DNA from: Chitinophagales bacterium
GTDB taxonomy: Bacteria; Bacteroidota; Bacteroidia; Chitinophagales; Saprospiraceae
Reading direction: 5' to 3'
Assembly: GCA_013298445.1 (NCBI GenBank)
Contig: JAAFHQ010000370.1
Span: forward strand, 1 to 6,179
Length of the DNA stretch: 6,179 nt
The position numbers were made by a program, and so were the translations under genes. Positions within the stretch are counted from its first letter, which is position 1. Each line of letters starts with the position of its first letter. Positions 1 to 5,945 of the stretch are shown one piece after another. A model generated the notes under the pieces. It saw only the letters and a list, made by a program, of their open reading frames with translations. It ran no database searches and was not told the DNA's origin.

Positions 1-927
1 GAATACTACGCCAACATCTACCGCCAATACGCCACCTTTATGACTTCGACGGGCAATACGCGCCTGTACAAAATCGCCTCAGGTGCCAGCGATGCGGACT
101 ACAACTGGACGGAGGTCTTGATGCGCGACATTCCCCACAACATGCTCGATGCCGTGGCCCTGCACCACTATTCTGTTATCGATTGGAATAAAAAAGGCCC
201 TTCTACTACTTTTTCGGAAGATCAGTACTTCACCACCATGCAGCGGGCCTACCAAATGGAAGAACTGGTTACCCGCCACAGCAACATCATGGACAAGTAT
301 GACCCCAACAAACGGGTCGACCTGATTGTAGATGAATGGGGCGGCTGGTACGATGTAGAACCAGGGACCAATGGTGCATTTTTGTACCAGCAGAACACCA
401 TGCGCGACGCCGTGTTGGCGGGCATGACCCTTAACATTTTCCAAAACCACTGCGACCGGGTGAAAATGGCCAACTTGGCCCAGATCGTCAACGTACTGCA
501 AGCGGTGATCCTCACCAAGGAAGAAAAAATGATCCTGACGCCCACTTACCACGTGATGGAAATGTACAATGTACATCAGGAGGCTACTATGCTGCCACTG
601 ACGATTCAGACCAACCAGTACAAACTGGACAATCGCCAATTGCCCGCTTTGACTTGTTCTGCATCCAAAAACAAAGAAGGGGTAACGCATATTTCGCTGA
701 CCAACATCCATGCTCGTGAAGCGCAGGAGATCACCATTGATTTGCGCGGTGCCAAGTACGCCAGCGTGAATGGCCGGGTGTTGACGGCGGCTACCTTGCA
801 GGATCACAATACTTTTGAAAATCCTGAAAAAATCAAGCCTACTGCCTATAATGGTGCGACTTTGAGTGGTAGCCAGTTGAAGGTGAAAGTGCCGCCATTT
901 TCAGTGGTCGTGCTGGCCTTGAAGTAA
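1..927 (+). CDS. Alpha-L-arabinofuranosidase, GH51 family (5' end outside window)
   Basis: This is the C-terminal ~308 residues of a GH51 retaining alpha-L-arabinofuranosidase, which removes terminal arabinose from arabinan, arabinoxylan and related oligosaccharides. The frame is open from base 1, so the ATG at 40 is internal; residues before it (EYYANIYRQYATF) already match the family. Visible signatures are NWTEVLM and LHHYSV in the (beta/alpha)8 barrel and DEWGGWYD at about 331-354. In that motif the Glu at 334-336 aligns with the catalytic nucleophile of the family. The acid/base Glu (GNE motif) would lie upstream, outside the window. The last ~110 residues form the usual C-terminal beta-domain, with LPALTCSAS, GRVLTAATLQDHNTFENP and an ending in PPFSVVVLALK. 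The TAA stop is at 925-927. Cell location cannot be judged because the N-terminus is missing. The next gene starts 333 bp away and has unrelated function, so this is probably the end of a transcription unit. Confidence 0.93.
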   Translation, partial: EYYANIYRQYATFMTSTGNTRLYKIASGASDADYNWTEVLMRDIPHNMLDAVALHHYSVIDWNKKGPSTTFSEDQYFTTMQRAYQMEELVTRHSNIMDKYDPNKRVDLIVDEWGGWYDVEPGTNGAFLYQQNTMRDAVLAGMTLNIFQNHCDRVKMANLAQIVNVLQAVILTKEEKMILTPTYHVMEMYNVHQEATMLPLTIQTNQYKLDNRQLPALTCSASKNKEGVTHISLTNIHAREAQEITIDLRGAKYASVNGRVLTAATLQDHNTFENPEKIKPTAYNGATLSGSQLKVKVPPFSVVVLALK

Positions 928-961
928 AGTACACAAAGGAATAAGTTTTTTGGCCGAAACG

Positions 962-980
962 GGGGTTGATTACCCTTTTG
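962..980 (+). terminator. Weak terminator-like hairpin after the GH51 gene
   Basis: GGGT (963-966) can pair with ACCC (972-975) around a five-base loop, with one or two G-T pairs below. TTTTGTTT follows from 976. It sits 35 bp after the GH51 stop on the correct strand. The stem is only four Watson-Crick pairs, so this is a suggestion only. Confidence 0.22.
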
Positions 981-988
981 TTTAAGTC

Positions 989-1010
989 TGCCAAAGCGGC
1001 ATTTTATTAT
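989..1010 (+). terminator. Possible rho-independent terminator of the GH51 transcript
   Basis: TGCC (989-992) pairs with GGCA (998-1001) around the loop AAAGC, and TTTTATTAT follows directly (1002-1010). The order of stem then T-rich tail and the position ~60 bp after the GH51 stop are right for a terminator. The stem is short (four pairs), so strength is doubtful. It may act together with the hairpin at 962-980. Confidence 0.33.
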
Positions 1011-1032
1011 CACAGAGGAAAAATAATGAGGA

Positions 1033-1115
1033 CACGGAGGACACAAAGTTAGTTGTTGACGATTGGTAAACTATACAAGAAAGCTCAGTCAACGTCTAAC
1101 TTTGTGTCCTCTGTG
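1033..1115. repeat. Long inverted repeat of the CACAGAGGACACAAAG type
   Basis: The left arm 1033-1060 and right arm 1088-1115 are reverse complements: 25 of 28 positions are Watson-Crick pairs, two are G-T, and one (1053/1095) is a mismatch. The loop is 27 nt (1061-1087). The central block AGGACACAAAGTTAG (1038-1052) returns as CTAACTTTGTGTCCT (1096-1110) without error. Related pieces continue outside the stem: CACAGAGG at 1011-1018, and TTTGTG at 1120-1125, 1131-1136 and 1163-1168. I recall this sequence type as dispersed intergenic repeats in many environmental bacteria, where it is often mistranslated as HKEHKGHRG-like peptides. It could fold in mRNA or as a DNA cruciform. It contains TAACTTTG, an exact match to the Bacteroidota -7 pattern, pointing outward in each arm, but without a TTTG partner at the right distance. 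Confidence 0.85.
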
Positions 1116-1260
1116 CCCCTTTGTGCTTTCTTTGTGAAAAAATGTGTCGCTTTGGTTTTTTATTTGTGATACTCTTTTAAACAAAGTTGACCAAGAACAG
1201 GAGACTACCTGTAGGTTTTTTTCGTGGAAAGCAGTTACTTTAGTCCGTAAACTGCAAGCA

Positions 1261-2633
1261 ATGTCTACCATACCCAAACATCCTGAATTATCTGAACGTT
1301 TCAACGCGGATGAACCCCGCGTAGACTGGCACGATGCCACATTATGGTGGATTCGCCAAAAGCGGGATAAAGCCGCGCATACCCTCTACGAAGACTGGGA
1401 AACCCTGCGCAATACTGCTTCCGCAATCAAAGACAATGTATTGGGTAATCTTGCAGATTACCTGGAGTCCTTTGAGCGACAGGCCATTGCCAACGGTGCT
1501 GTCGTACACTGGGCCGCCGACGCAGCAGAACACAACCAAATCGTACTTTCCTTGCTCCAACAAGCTGGAGCTACCCGCATGGTCAAGTCCAAATCCATGC
1601 TCACCGAGGAGTGCCACCTCAATGAACACCTCGCCGAAAACGGCATTGAAGTAGTCGATACCGACCTGGGTGAACGCATCGTACAACTGGCTGATGAACC
1701 ACCCAGCCACATCGTAATGCCCTGCATTCACTGGAAAAAAGAAGAGATTGGCGAATTGTTTCACCAACATCTGGGTACACCCAAGGGCAGTGCCGACCCC
1801 CAATTGTTGACCGAAGCTGCCCGCCAGCACTTGCGCGACAAGTTCCTCAGCCGCAGGGTAGCCCTGACTGGCGTCAATTTTGCCGTAGCTGAAACTGGCG
1901 AATTTGTGGTGTGCACCAACGAGGGCAATGCCGACATGGGCGTTCACCTCGCGGATGTCCACATTGCTTGTATGGGCATCGAAAAAATCATCCCTCGCCG
2001 CGAACATCTGGGGGTGTTTTTGCGCCTTTTGGCCCGCAGTGCCACTGGGCAACCGATCACCACTTATTCCAGCCATTTCAAAAGTCCACGGGCTGGGGCT
2101 CAGTTGCACATTGTATTGGTGGACAATGGGCGCAGCCGACAGTTGGGTCGCGAAGCCTTCCGCAACTCCCTCAAATGTATCCGTTGTGGGGCTTGTATGA
2201 ATACTTGCCCTGTCTATCGCCGCAGTGGTGGGCATTCGTACCACAATGCGGTAGCAGGGCCCATTGGCGCTATTTTGGCGCCCAATCTGGATATGACAAA
2301 AAACGCGGATTTACCTTTTGCTTCTACTCTTTGTGGTTCTTGCTCCAACGTTTGCCCGGTGAAGATCAACATCCACGAGCAGTTGTACGAGTGGAGGCAG
2401 GAACTGACCCGCCAGGGCAAGGTTGATTTTGGTAAAAAAATGGGCCTCAAAATGATGTCAAGCGTATTGTCCAGTCCTATGATGTACCAAGTATGGGCAA
2501 AATGGGGCGTTGGACCATGCGCATTATTCCAGGTATGGTCAATAATTCCTTCAATCCCTGGTTCAAACAACGGGACATGCCGGAGGCACCCAAAGAATCG
2601 TTCCGGGATTGGTATTTGAAAAACCGAAGTTAA
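1261..2633 (+). CDS. lutB: Lactate utilization iron-sulfur protein LutB (frameshifted near the 3' end)
   Basis: LutB/LldF family: the iron-sulfur subunit of the LutABC L-lactate dehydrogenase complex, which oxidises lactate to pyruvate in the cytoplasm. From ATG 1261 the order is an N-terminal region, a LUD-type domain (~residues 60-290; TGVNFAVAETGEFVVCTNEG, then a GIEKIIPR segment), a ferredoxin-like pair of cysteine motifs and a C-terminal LutB domain. The first motif is CIRCGACMNTCP (C306, C309, C312, C316); the second is CGSCSNVCP (C358, C361, C365). ATG 1261 was chosen because family similarity starts there; no Shine-Dalgarno sequence is visible. The uninterrupted frame stops at 2617-2619. 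After codon ~413 its residues lose all family character, while the next frame from 2502 reads MGRWTMRIIPG...SFRDWYLKNRS to TAA 2631-2633, a normal LutB tail. One base is therefore missing in 2495-2502. Restored length is 457 aa, against ~476 for B. subtilis LutB. lutC follows after 11 nt; no lutA is adjacent. Confidence 0.9.
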
Positions 2634-2644
2634 TCCACAACAAT

Positions 2645-3229
2645 ATGTCAGTACGCGATCAAATATTGGCCAAAGTACGCGCCAACCAGCCTGTAGATGA
2701 ACGCCCCTTGCCGGATTTGACTTCCTTTCCGGTGCGGACGAGTGAAGTGTTGGATCAGTTTATGACGGTATTGAGCACAATTGGTGGCAAACCCGTGCAA
2801 GTAAAAGATTTTGCGGGAATAGAGACTTATTTGCAAGAAAATCCATATCCGGGACGTATCATCAGCTCGATTCCTGCCTTGCAACACCTGGCTGAGCCCA
2901 TTCCCGAAAATGCGGACCCACATGAGCTGGCAAATGTTGAGTTAGCCATCATCACCGGAACCTTCGGCGTGGCGGAAAACTCGGCCATTTGGGTGACCGA
3001 AGCCAATTTCCAACAACGCGTAGTTCCCTTTATTTGCCAACACCTGGCTGTTGTCCTACCAGCGGATGCCATCGTAGCCAATATGCACCAAGCTTATGAT
3101 CGTTTGCATGGGCAAGAGTATGGTTTCGGGGTGTTTATTGCTGGGCCTTCTAAAACGGCGGATATTGAACAGTCGTTGGTGTTGGGCGCGCACGGTGCAA
3201 GGACGATGACGGTGTTTTTGTTGGGGTAA
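2645..3229 (+). CDS. lutC: Lactate utilization protein LutC (LUD domain)
   Basis: This 194-aa protein is nearly all LUD domain, matching LutC/YkgG, the small subunit of the LutABC lactate oxidation complex. Diagnostic segments are GTFGVAENSAIWVTEA (residues 105-120), PFICQHLAVVLPADAIV (128-144) and FIAGPSKTADIEQSLVLGAH (164-183), with a hydrophobic ending TVFLLG. The ligand of the domain is not proven from sequence. ATG 2645 is chosen because it follows the restored lutB stop (2633) by 11 nt and gives the usual N-terminus MSVRDQILAKVR. A TTG at 2609 would add 12 residues encoded inside lutB and is unlikely. No ribosome-binding site is visible, as is common in Bacteroidota. It is probably co-transcribed with lutB and perhaps translationally linked to it, in which case the lutB frameshift could affect it. 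The family assignment is firm; the lactate role rests on pairing with lutB. Confidence 0.93.
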   Translation: MSVRDQILAKVRANQPVDERPLPDLTSFPVRTSEVLDQFMTVLSTIGGKPVQVKDFAGIETYLQENPYPGRIISSIPALQHLAEPIPENADPHELANVELAIITGTFGVAENSAIWVTEANFQQRVVPFICQHLAVVLPADAIVANMHQAYDRLHGQEYGFGVFIAGPSKTADIEQSLVLGAHGARTMTVFLLG

Positions 3230-3361
3230 AACAAGTGAGATTAAAAATAAAATGCTTAGAATCGGTATTTTCGCCTGAAAATCATCAAATTATCAGTTAG
3301 AAAGTCATTGTCATAGTTTACATCATCTGCCAAATTTGCTACAGTTTCCACAAATTAGCCG
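3230..3361. other. Intergenic gap between lutC and the ATP-grasp ligase gene
   Basis: The gap is 132 bp and A/T-rich. I found no terminator hairpin and no TTTG/TAnnTTTG pair at normal spacing. TATTTTCG near 3267 is a lone near match to the -7 element. The change in function suggests the ligase has its own promoter here, but I cannot place it. Confidence 0.4.
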
Positions 3362-4885
3362 ATGATGCAAAAACTAGGCATGGACCACTCGAATCCCCAT
3401 TACCAACTCCTCCAACAGCGTTTTGTGGAGCAGTATCCACATATTTTCACCAATGACCTGGCCGAAAAAACCGTTGTGGTCATTCCTAGTTTGACGCTGG
3501 ATCAAAAAATCCTTAAAGCCTTACAAGGTGCTCAGTTTTATGAAGAAAGGCTCCTGTGTTTACTGATGCTCTTGCGAATGCCCCGTACCCGGGTGATTTA
3601 TGTGACCAGCATGCCCATCGACGAAATTATCATTGATTATTACTTGCATTTGTTGCCTGGGGTCACTGGCTTTCATGCCCGGCAGCGGCTTACATTGCTC
3701 AGTTGTTACGACGCCAGCCAAATTTCATTGACCGAAAAAATCCTTGCCCGCCCTCGGTTGATTCAACGAATCAAAGCGAATATCAAAGGCCAGGAATTGA
3801 CCCATTTGGTCTGTTTTAACGAGACGAAATACGAACAACAATTGGCACTGGAATTGGATATCCCGGTGTACGGTTGTGATCCTGCCTTGTTGTACCTGGG
3901 GACCAAAACGGGTAGCCGAAGGATTTTTAAAAAACTGAACCTGAACTTGCCAGCCGGGATCGAAAACATCCATTCAGAGGCGGAAATAGCCAGCGCATTG
4001 TTGCAGCTCAAACGCAACAACCCACCATTGCAAAAAGCTGTAATCAAGATGAACGATGGTTTTTCAGGAGATGGAAATGCTATTTTTCGTTTTCCAAAAT
4101 CATTGCTGGAGGAGACCAACCCATTGGCGATAATTCAAGAACGATTGGCTCAACAAATGACCATAGTAGCTGAGGGCCTGGACTACAGCAGTTTTATGCA
4201 GAAATTCCAAAGCATGGGAGGTATCGTGGAGGAATTTATTGAAGGGCAAATCAAAGAATCGCCCTCGGTTCAATTGCGCATTAACCCATTGGGGGAGAGT
4301 GAGGTAATCTCTACCCACGATCAGGTCTTGGGGGGTGAAAGTGGGCAGGTTTTTCTGGGAGCGACTTTCCCGGCAAACTCAGAATATACATACGAGATTG
4401 CAACTATAGGCAAAAAGGTCGCTGATGAATTGCGGAAAGAGGGCGTTTTAGGCCGTTTTGGCATTGATTTTATTTCGGTAAAAGAAGGCAATGCCTGGAA
4501 ACATTACGCGATTGAAATCAACCTGCGCAAAGGAGGAACCACCCACCCTTTCTTGATGCTCCAGTTTTTGACCGACGGAGTTTTTGACTGGCAAAAAGGG
4601 ATTTACCAAATGCCGAATGGCCAAACCCGCTGCTATTTTGCCTCGGACAATGTGGTCAATGAAAAATACAGGGGACTATGCCCTCTAGACCTGATCGACA
4701 TTGCTCATTGTAACCGCATTCAGTATGATGGGGTTACCCAATGTGGGGTTACTTTTCATATGATTGGAGCATTGTCACAATATGGAAAATTGGGCATGGT
4801 TTGCATTGGGCGAACCATTGCCGAAGCTCAGGCGTACTTTTCAAAAACCATTGATATTTTGGATCATGAGAGCACCCGATTTTAA
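3362..4885 (+). CDS. PGM1-like ATP-grasp peptide ligase / carboxylate-amine ligase
   Basis: This 507-aa protein matches the family of stand-alone ATP-grasp ligases related to PGM1 of pheganomycin biosynthesis. PGM1 joins an unusual amino acid to a peptide using ATP, through an acyl-phosphate. The pre-ATP-grasp part (~residues 35-180) holds VIYVTSMPIDEIIIDYYLHL (78-97), the LTLLSCYDAS block (110-119), LTEKILARPRLI and YGCDPALLYLGTKTGSRRIF. The ATP-grasp fold shows KMNDGFSGDGNAIF (K229 and a Gly-rich loop for phosphate), hinge VEEFIEGQ (289-296), SVQLRINPLGE, STHDQVLGG, and AIEINLRKGGTTHPF (383-397), where E385 and N387 are likely Mg-ATP ligands. A PGM1-type C-terminal region follows (YRGLCPLDLIDIA, GVTFHMIGALSQYG). 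All expected motifs are intact, so it should be active. ATG 3362 is chosen; ATG 3365 and 3380 are alternatives. Substrates are unknown. It converges with the OCD/CRYM-like gene, 31 bp apart. Confidence 0.85.
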   Translation: MMQKLGMDHSNPHYQLLQQRFVEQYPHIFTNDLAEKTVVVIPSLTLDQKILKALQGAQFYEERLLCLLMLLRMPRTRVIYVTSMPIDEIIIDYYLHLLPGVTGFHARQRLTLLSCYDASQISLTEKILARPRLIQRIKANIKGQELTHLVCFNETKYEQQLALELDIPVYGCDPALLYLGTKTGSRRIFKKLNLNLPAGIENIHSEAEIASALLQLKRNNPPLQKAVIKMNDGFSGDGNAIFRFPKSLLEETNPLAIIQERLAQQMTIVAEGLDYSSFMQKFQSMGGIVEEFIEGQIKESPSVQLRINPLGESEVISTHDQVLGGESGQVFLGATFPANSEYTYEIATIGKKVADELRKEGVLGRFGIDFISVKEGNAWKHYAIEINLRKGGTTHPFLMLQFLTDGVFDWQKGIYQMPNGQTRCYFASDNVVNEKYRGLCPLDLIDIAHCNRIQYDGVTQCGVTFHMIGALSQYGKLGMVCIGRTIAEAQAYFSKTIDILDHESTRF

Positions 4886-4916
4886 GTAGTGAATTTAAAC
4901 TTTTGCACGGTTTGGG

Positions 4917-5855
4917 TTAGGTGGTTTTTTGCCAACAATAATAGGCCACAGCGATGTCCTCAATAGCCAAGCCCAGGGATTTGAACAGGGTCTTTCGGGA
5001 TTTGTTAACTAGCCCAGGTTTGGTCAAAACCTCATGAATATCCCCTTTGATCAAGGACTTTACTTTGGTTTTGTCCCCCACCGCCAGGATCAAATCGCCA
5101 GCCTCATTACTGGCTGATTCGTAATTGTCAACAAAAACATCGGAATCAAAAATGATCTCAGGCGCCAATTCCCGATAATTGGGCGTGCTGGCACCAACAG
5201 CATTGATGTGGACATTGGCTTTGAGCCAAGGATTAAAAACCAAAGGCTCAGCGGAAGAAGTGAGGGTACAAACGATGTCCGCCTCTCGTACTGCGGCTTC
5301 TGCACTTTGGTAAGCGATCAATTCTACATCGTGGTATGCAGATTGTTCTTTTACAAAACGCTCAACATTGGCCGGATTTTTGCTCCAAACCTGGACCCGT
5401 TTTATCGGTCGTACTAAACTAATGGCTTCCAGATGGGTTATCGCTTGAGTACCAGTACCAATCAGGCATAGTGTTTCCGCGCCATCTTCAGCAAGTAGAC
5501 CCGTCATCAGGGCACTGACCGCGGCGGTGCGGATGGCAGTTACTTCATCGGCATCCAGACTCAACAAAAGCATTCCATTTTCGGCATCAAAAAGGTGAAT
5601 GATGCCCTGGTGCGAACTCAGTCCTTTTTCATTGTTCTGCTGATAAATACTGATGACCTTGATGCCCATCACGCCATAGGGCCGAATGTAAGCAGGCATC
5701 ATGCCGAGGATCCCACCATTCGGCATCATCATCTTGGGGCGCAAGGGATTGATGAGGTCTTTTTCAGGGTCCAGGCTGAACAAATTGCGCATGACCGCAA
5801 TGCATTCGGACATGGGCAGGAGTGCTTTTATCTGCTGTTGATCTAGGTACTTCAT
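4917..5855 (-). CDS. Ornithine cyclodeaminase / mu-crystallin family NAD(P)-dependent enzyme
   Basis: The 312-aa product has the full length of the ornithine cyclodeaminase/mu-crystallin family. Members are cytoplasmic NAD(P)-dependent enzymes including ornithine cyclodeaminase, alanine dehydrogenase (archaeal type), ketimine reductase (CRYM), SbnB and EutC. Visible are GIKVISIYQQN (residues 64-74; substrate-contacting Lys66), DADEVTAIRTAAVSAL (101-116; Arg109), the Rossmann loop LIGTGTQAITHLEAI (131-145), ADIVCTLTSS, INAVGASTPNYRELAPEI (217-234) and the ending FKSLGLAIEDIAVA (291-304). True ornithine cyclodeaminase has an Asp in a GGDCPGKTE loop; here that loop is GAS followed by TPNYREL, as in CRYM and other reductase members. 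A dehydrogenase/imine reductase acting on an amino or imino acid is therefore more likely than ornithine-to-proline conversion; the substrate stays open. ATG 5855 begins right at the family N-terminus. It converges with the ATP-grasp gene and diverges from the next gene. Confidence 0.9.
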   Translation of the reverse strand: MKYLDQQQIKALLPMSECIAVMRNLFSLDPEKDLINPLRPKMMMPNGGILGMMPAYIRPYGVMGIKVISIYQQNNEKGLSSHQGIIHLFDAENGMLLLSLDADEVTAIRTAAVSALMTGLLAEDGAETLCLIGTGTQAITHLEAISLVRPIKRVQVWSKNPANVERFVKEQSAYHDVELIAYQSAEAAVREADIVCTLTSSAEPLVFNPWLKANVHINAVGASTPNYRELAPEIIFDSDVFVDNYESASNEAGDLILAVGDKTKVKSLIKGDIHEVLTKPGLVNKSRKTLFKSLGLAIEDIAVAYYCWQKTT

Positions 5856-5897
5856 GTTTTAAAATTACAGAAAAATCCTCAAGCCGGGCCTTTTAAC

Positions 5898-5928
5898 TTT
5901 TCTAAAATATATAAAAATACTATCTTGG
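5898..5928 (+). promoter_or_regulatory. Candidate Bacteroidota-type promoter for the gene starting at 5946
   Basis: TTTT (5898-5901), 19 bases, then TATCTTGG (5921-5928) resembles TTTG-N19-TAnnTTTG with one mismatch in each element. The ATG at 5946 follows 17 bp later, so the leader would be only about ten bases. It almost fully overlaps the opposite-strand candidate. Confidence 0.32.
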
Positions 5929-5934
5929 TATAAA
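5904..5934 (-). promoter_or_regulatory. Candidate Bacteroidota-type promoter for the OCD/CRYM-like gene
   Basis: Read on the minus strand, TTTA (5934-5931) is followed after 19 bases by TATATTTT (5911-5904), close to the Bacteroidota consensus TTTG-N19-TAnnTTTG, with one mismatch in each element. The start codon lies ~48 bp downstream. The region is A/T-rich, so a chance match is possible. It overlaps the plus-strand candidate at 5898-5928. Confidence 0.35.
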
Positions 5935-5945
5935 CTTTAAATGCT

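Larger units (their letters stand above)
928..1260. other. Intergenic region between GH51 gene and lutB
   Basis: This 333-bp stretch has no credible gene. It contains two weak terminator-like hairpins (962-980 and 989-1010), the large inverted repeat at 1033-1115 with flanking related short motifs, and then an A/T-rich leader for lutB. A reading frame open from 1144 joins lutB in frame, but its 39 extra residues (beginning MSLWFFICD) resemble nothing in the LutB family and start beside the repeat, so I treat it as leader. No clear promoter with both TTTG and TAnnTTTG elements at normal spacing was found. TACTTTAG at 1236-1243 is an isolated near match 17 bp before the start codon. Confidence 0.6.

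Noticed and set aside
79..807. 242-residue open frame on the minus strand
   Set aside because: It is antisense to the GH51 gene, His/Val-rich with no domain; it is a codon-bias shadow.
846..1046. Small minus-strand frame over the end of GH51 and the repeat
   Set aside because: It reads through the repeat (giving LFLCVL-like peptides), a known source of spurious gene calls.
1144..1260. In-frame 39-residue N-terminal extension of lutB
   Set aside because: It has no LutB family similarity, is Phe/Cys/Trp-rich, and starts right beside the repeat. The family N-terminus fits ATG 1261.
1342..2244. 300-residue open frame on the minus strand
   Set aside because: It lies opposite lutB, whose frame carries the Fe-S motifs and clear homology. 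The minus product shows no recognisable domain.
2495..2505. Programmed -1 ribosomal frameshifting in lutB
   Set aside because: There is no X XXY YYZ heptamer in the zero frame and I saw no strong downstream stem. A AAA slippage is possible but weak; an error or mutation is simpler.
2609..2644. TTG start extending lutC by 12 residues
   Set aside because: It lies wholly within the restored lutB frame and adds no family-like sequence; ATG 2645 fits better.
4886..4916. Bidirectional terminator in the 31-bp convergent gap
   Set aside because: No stem of useful length with a T tail was found on either strand.
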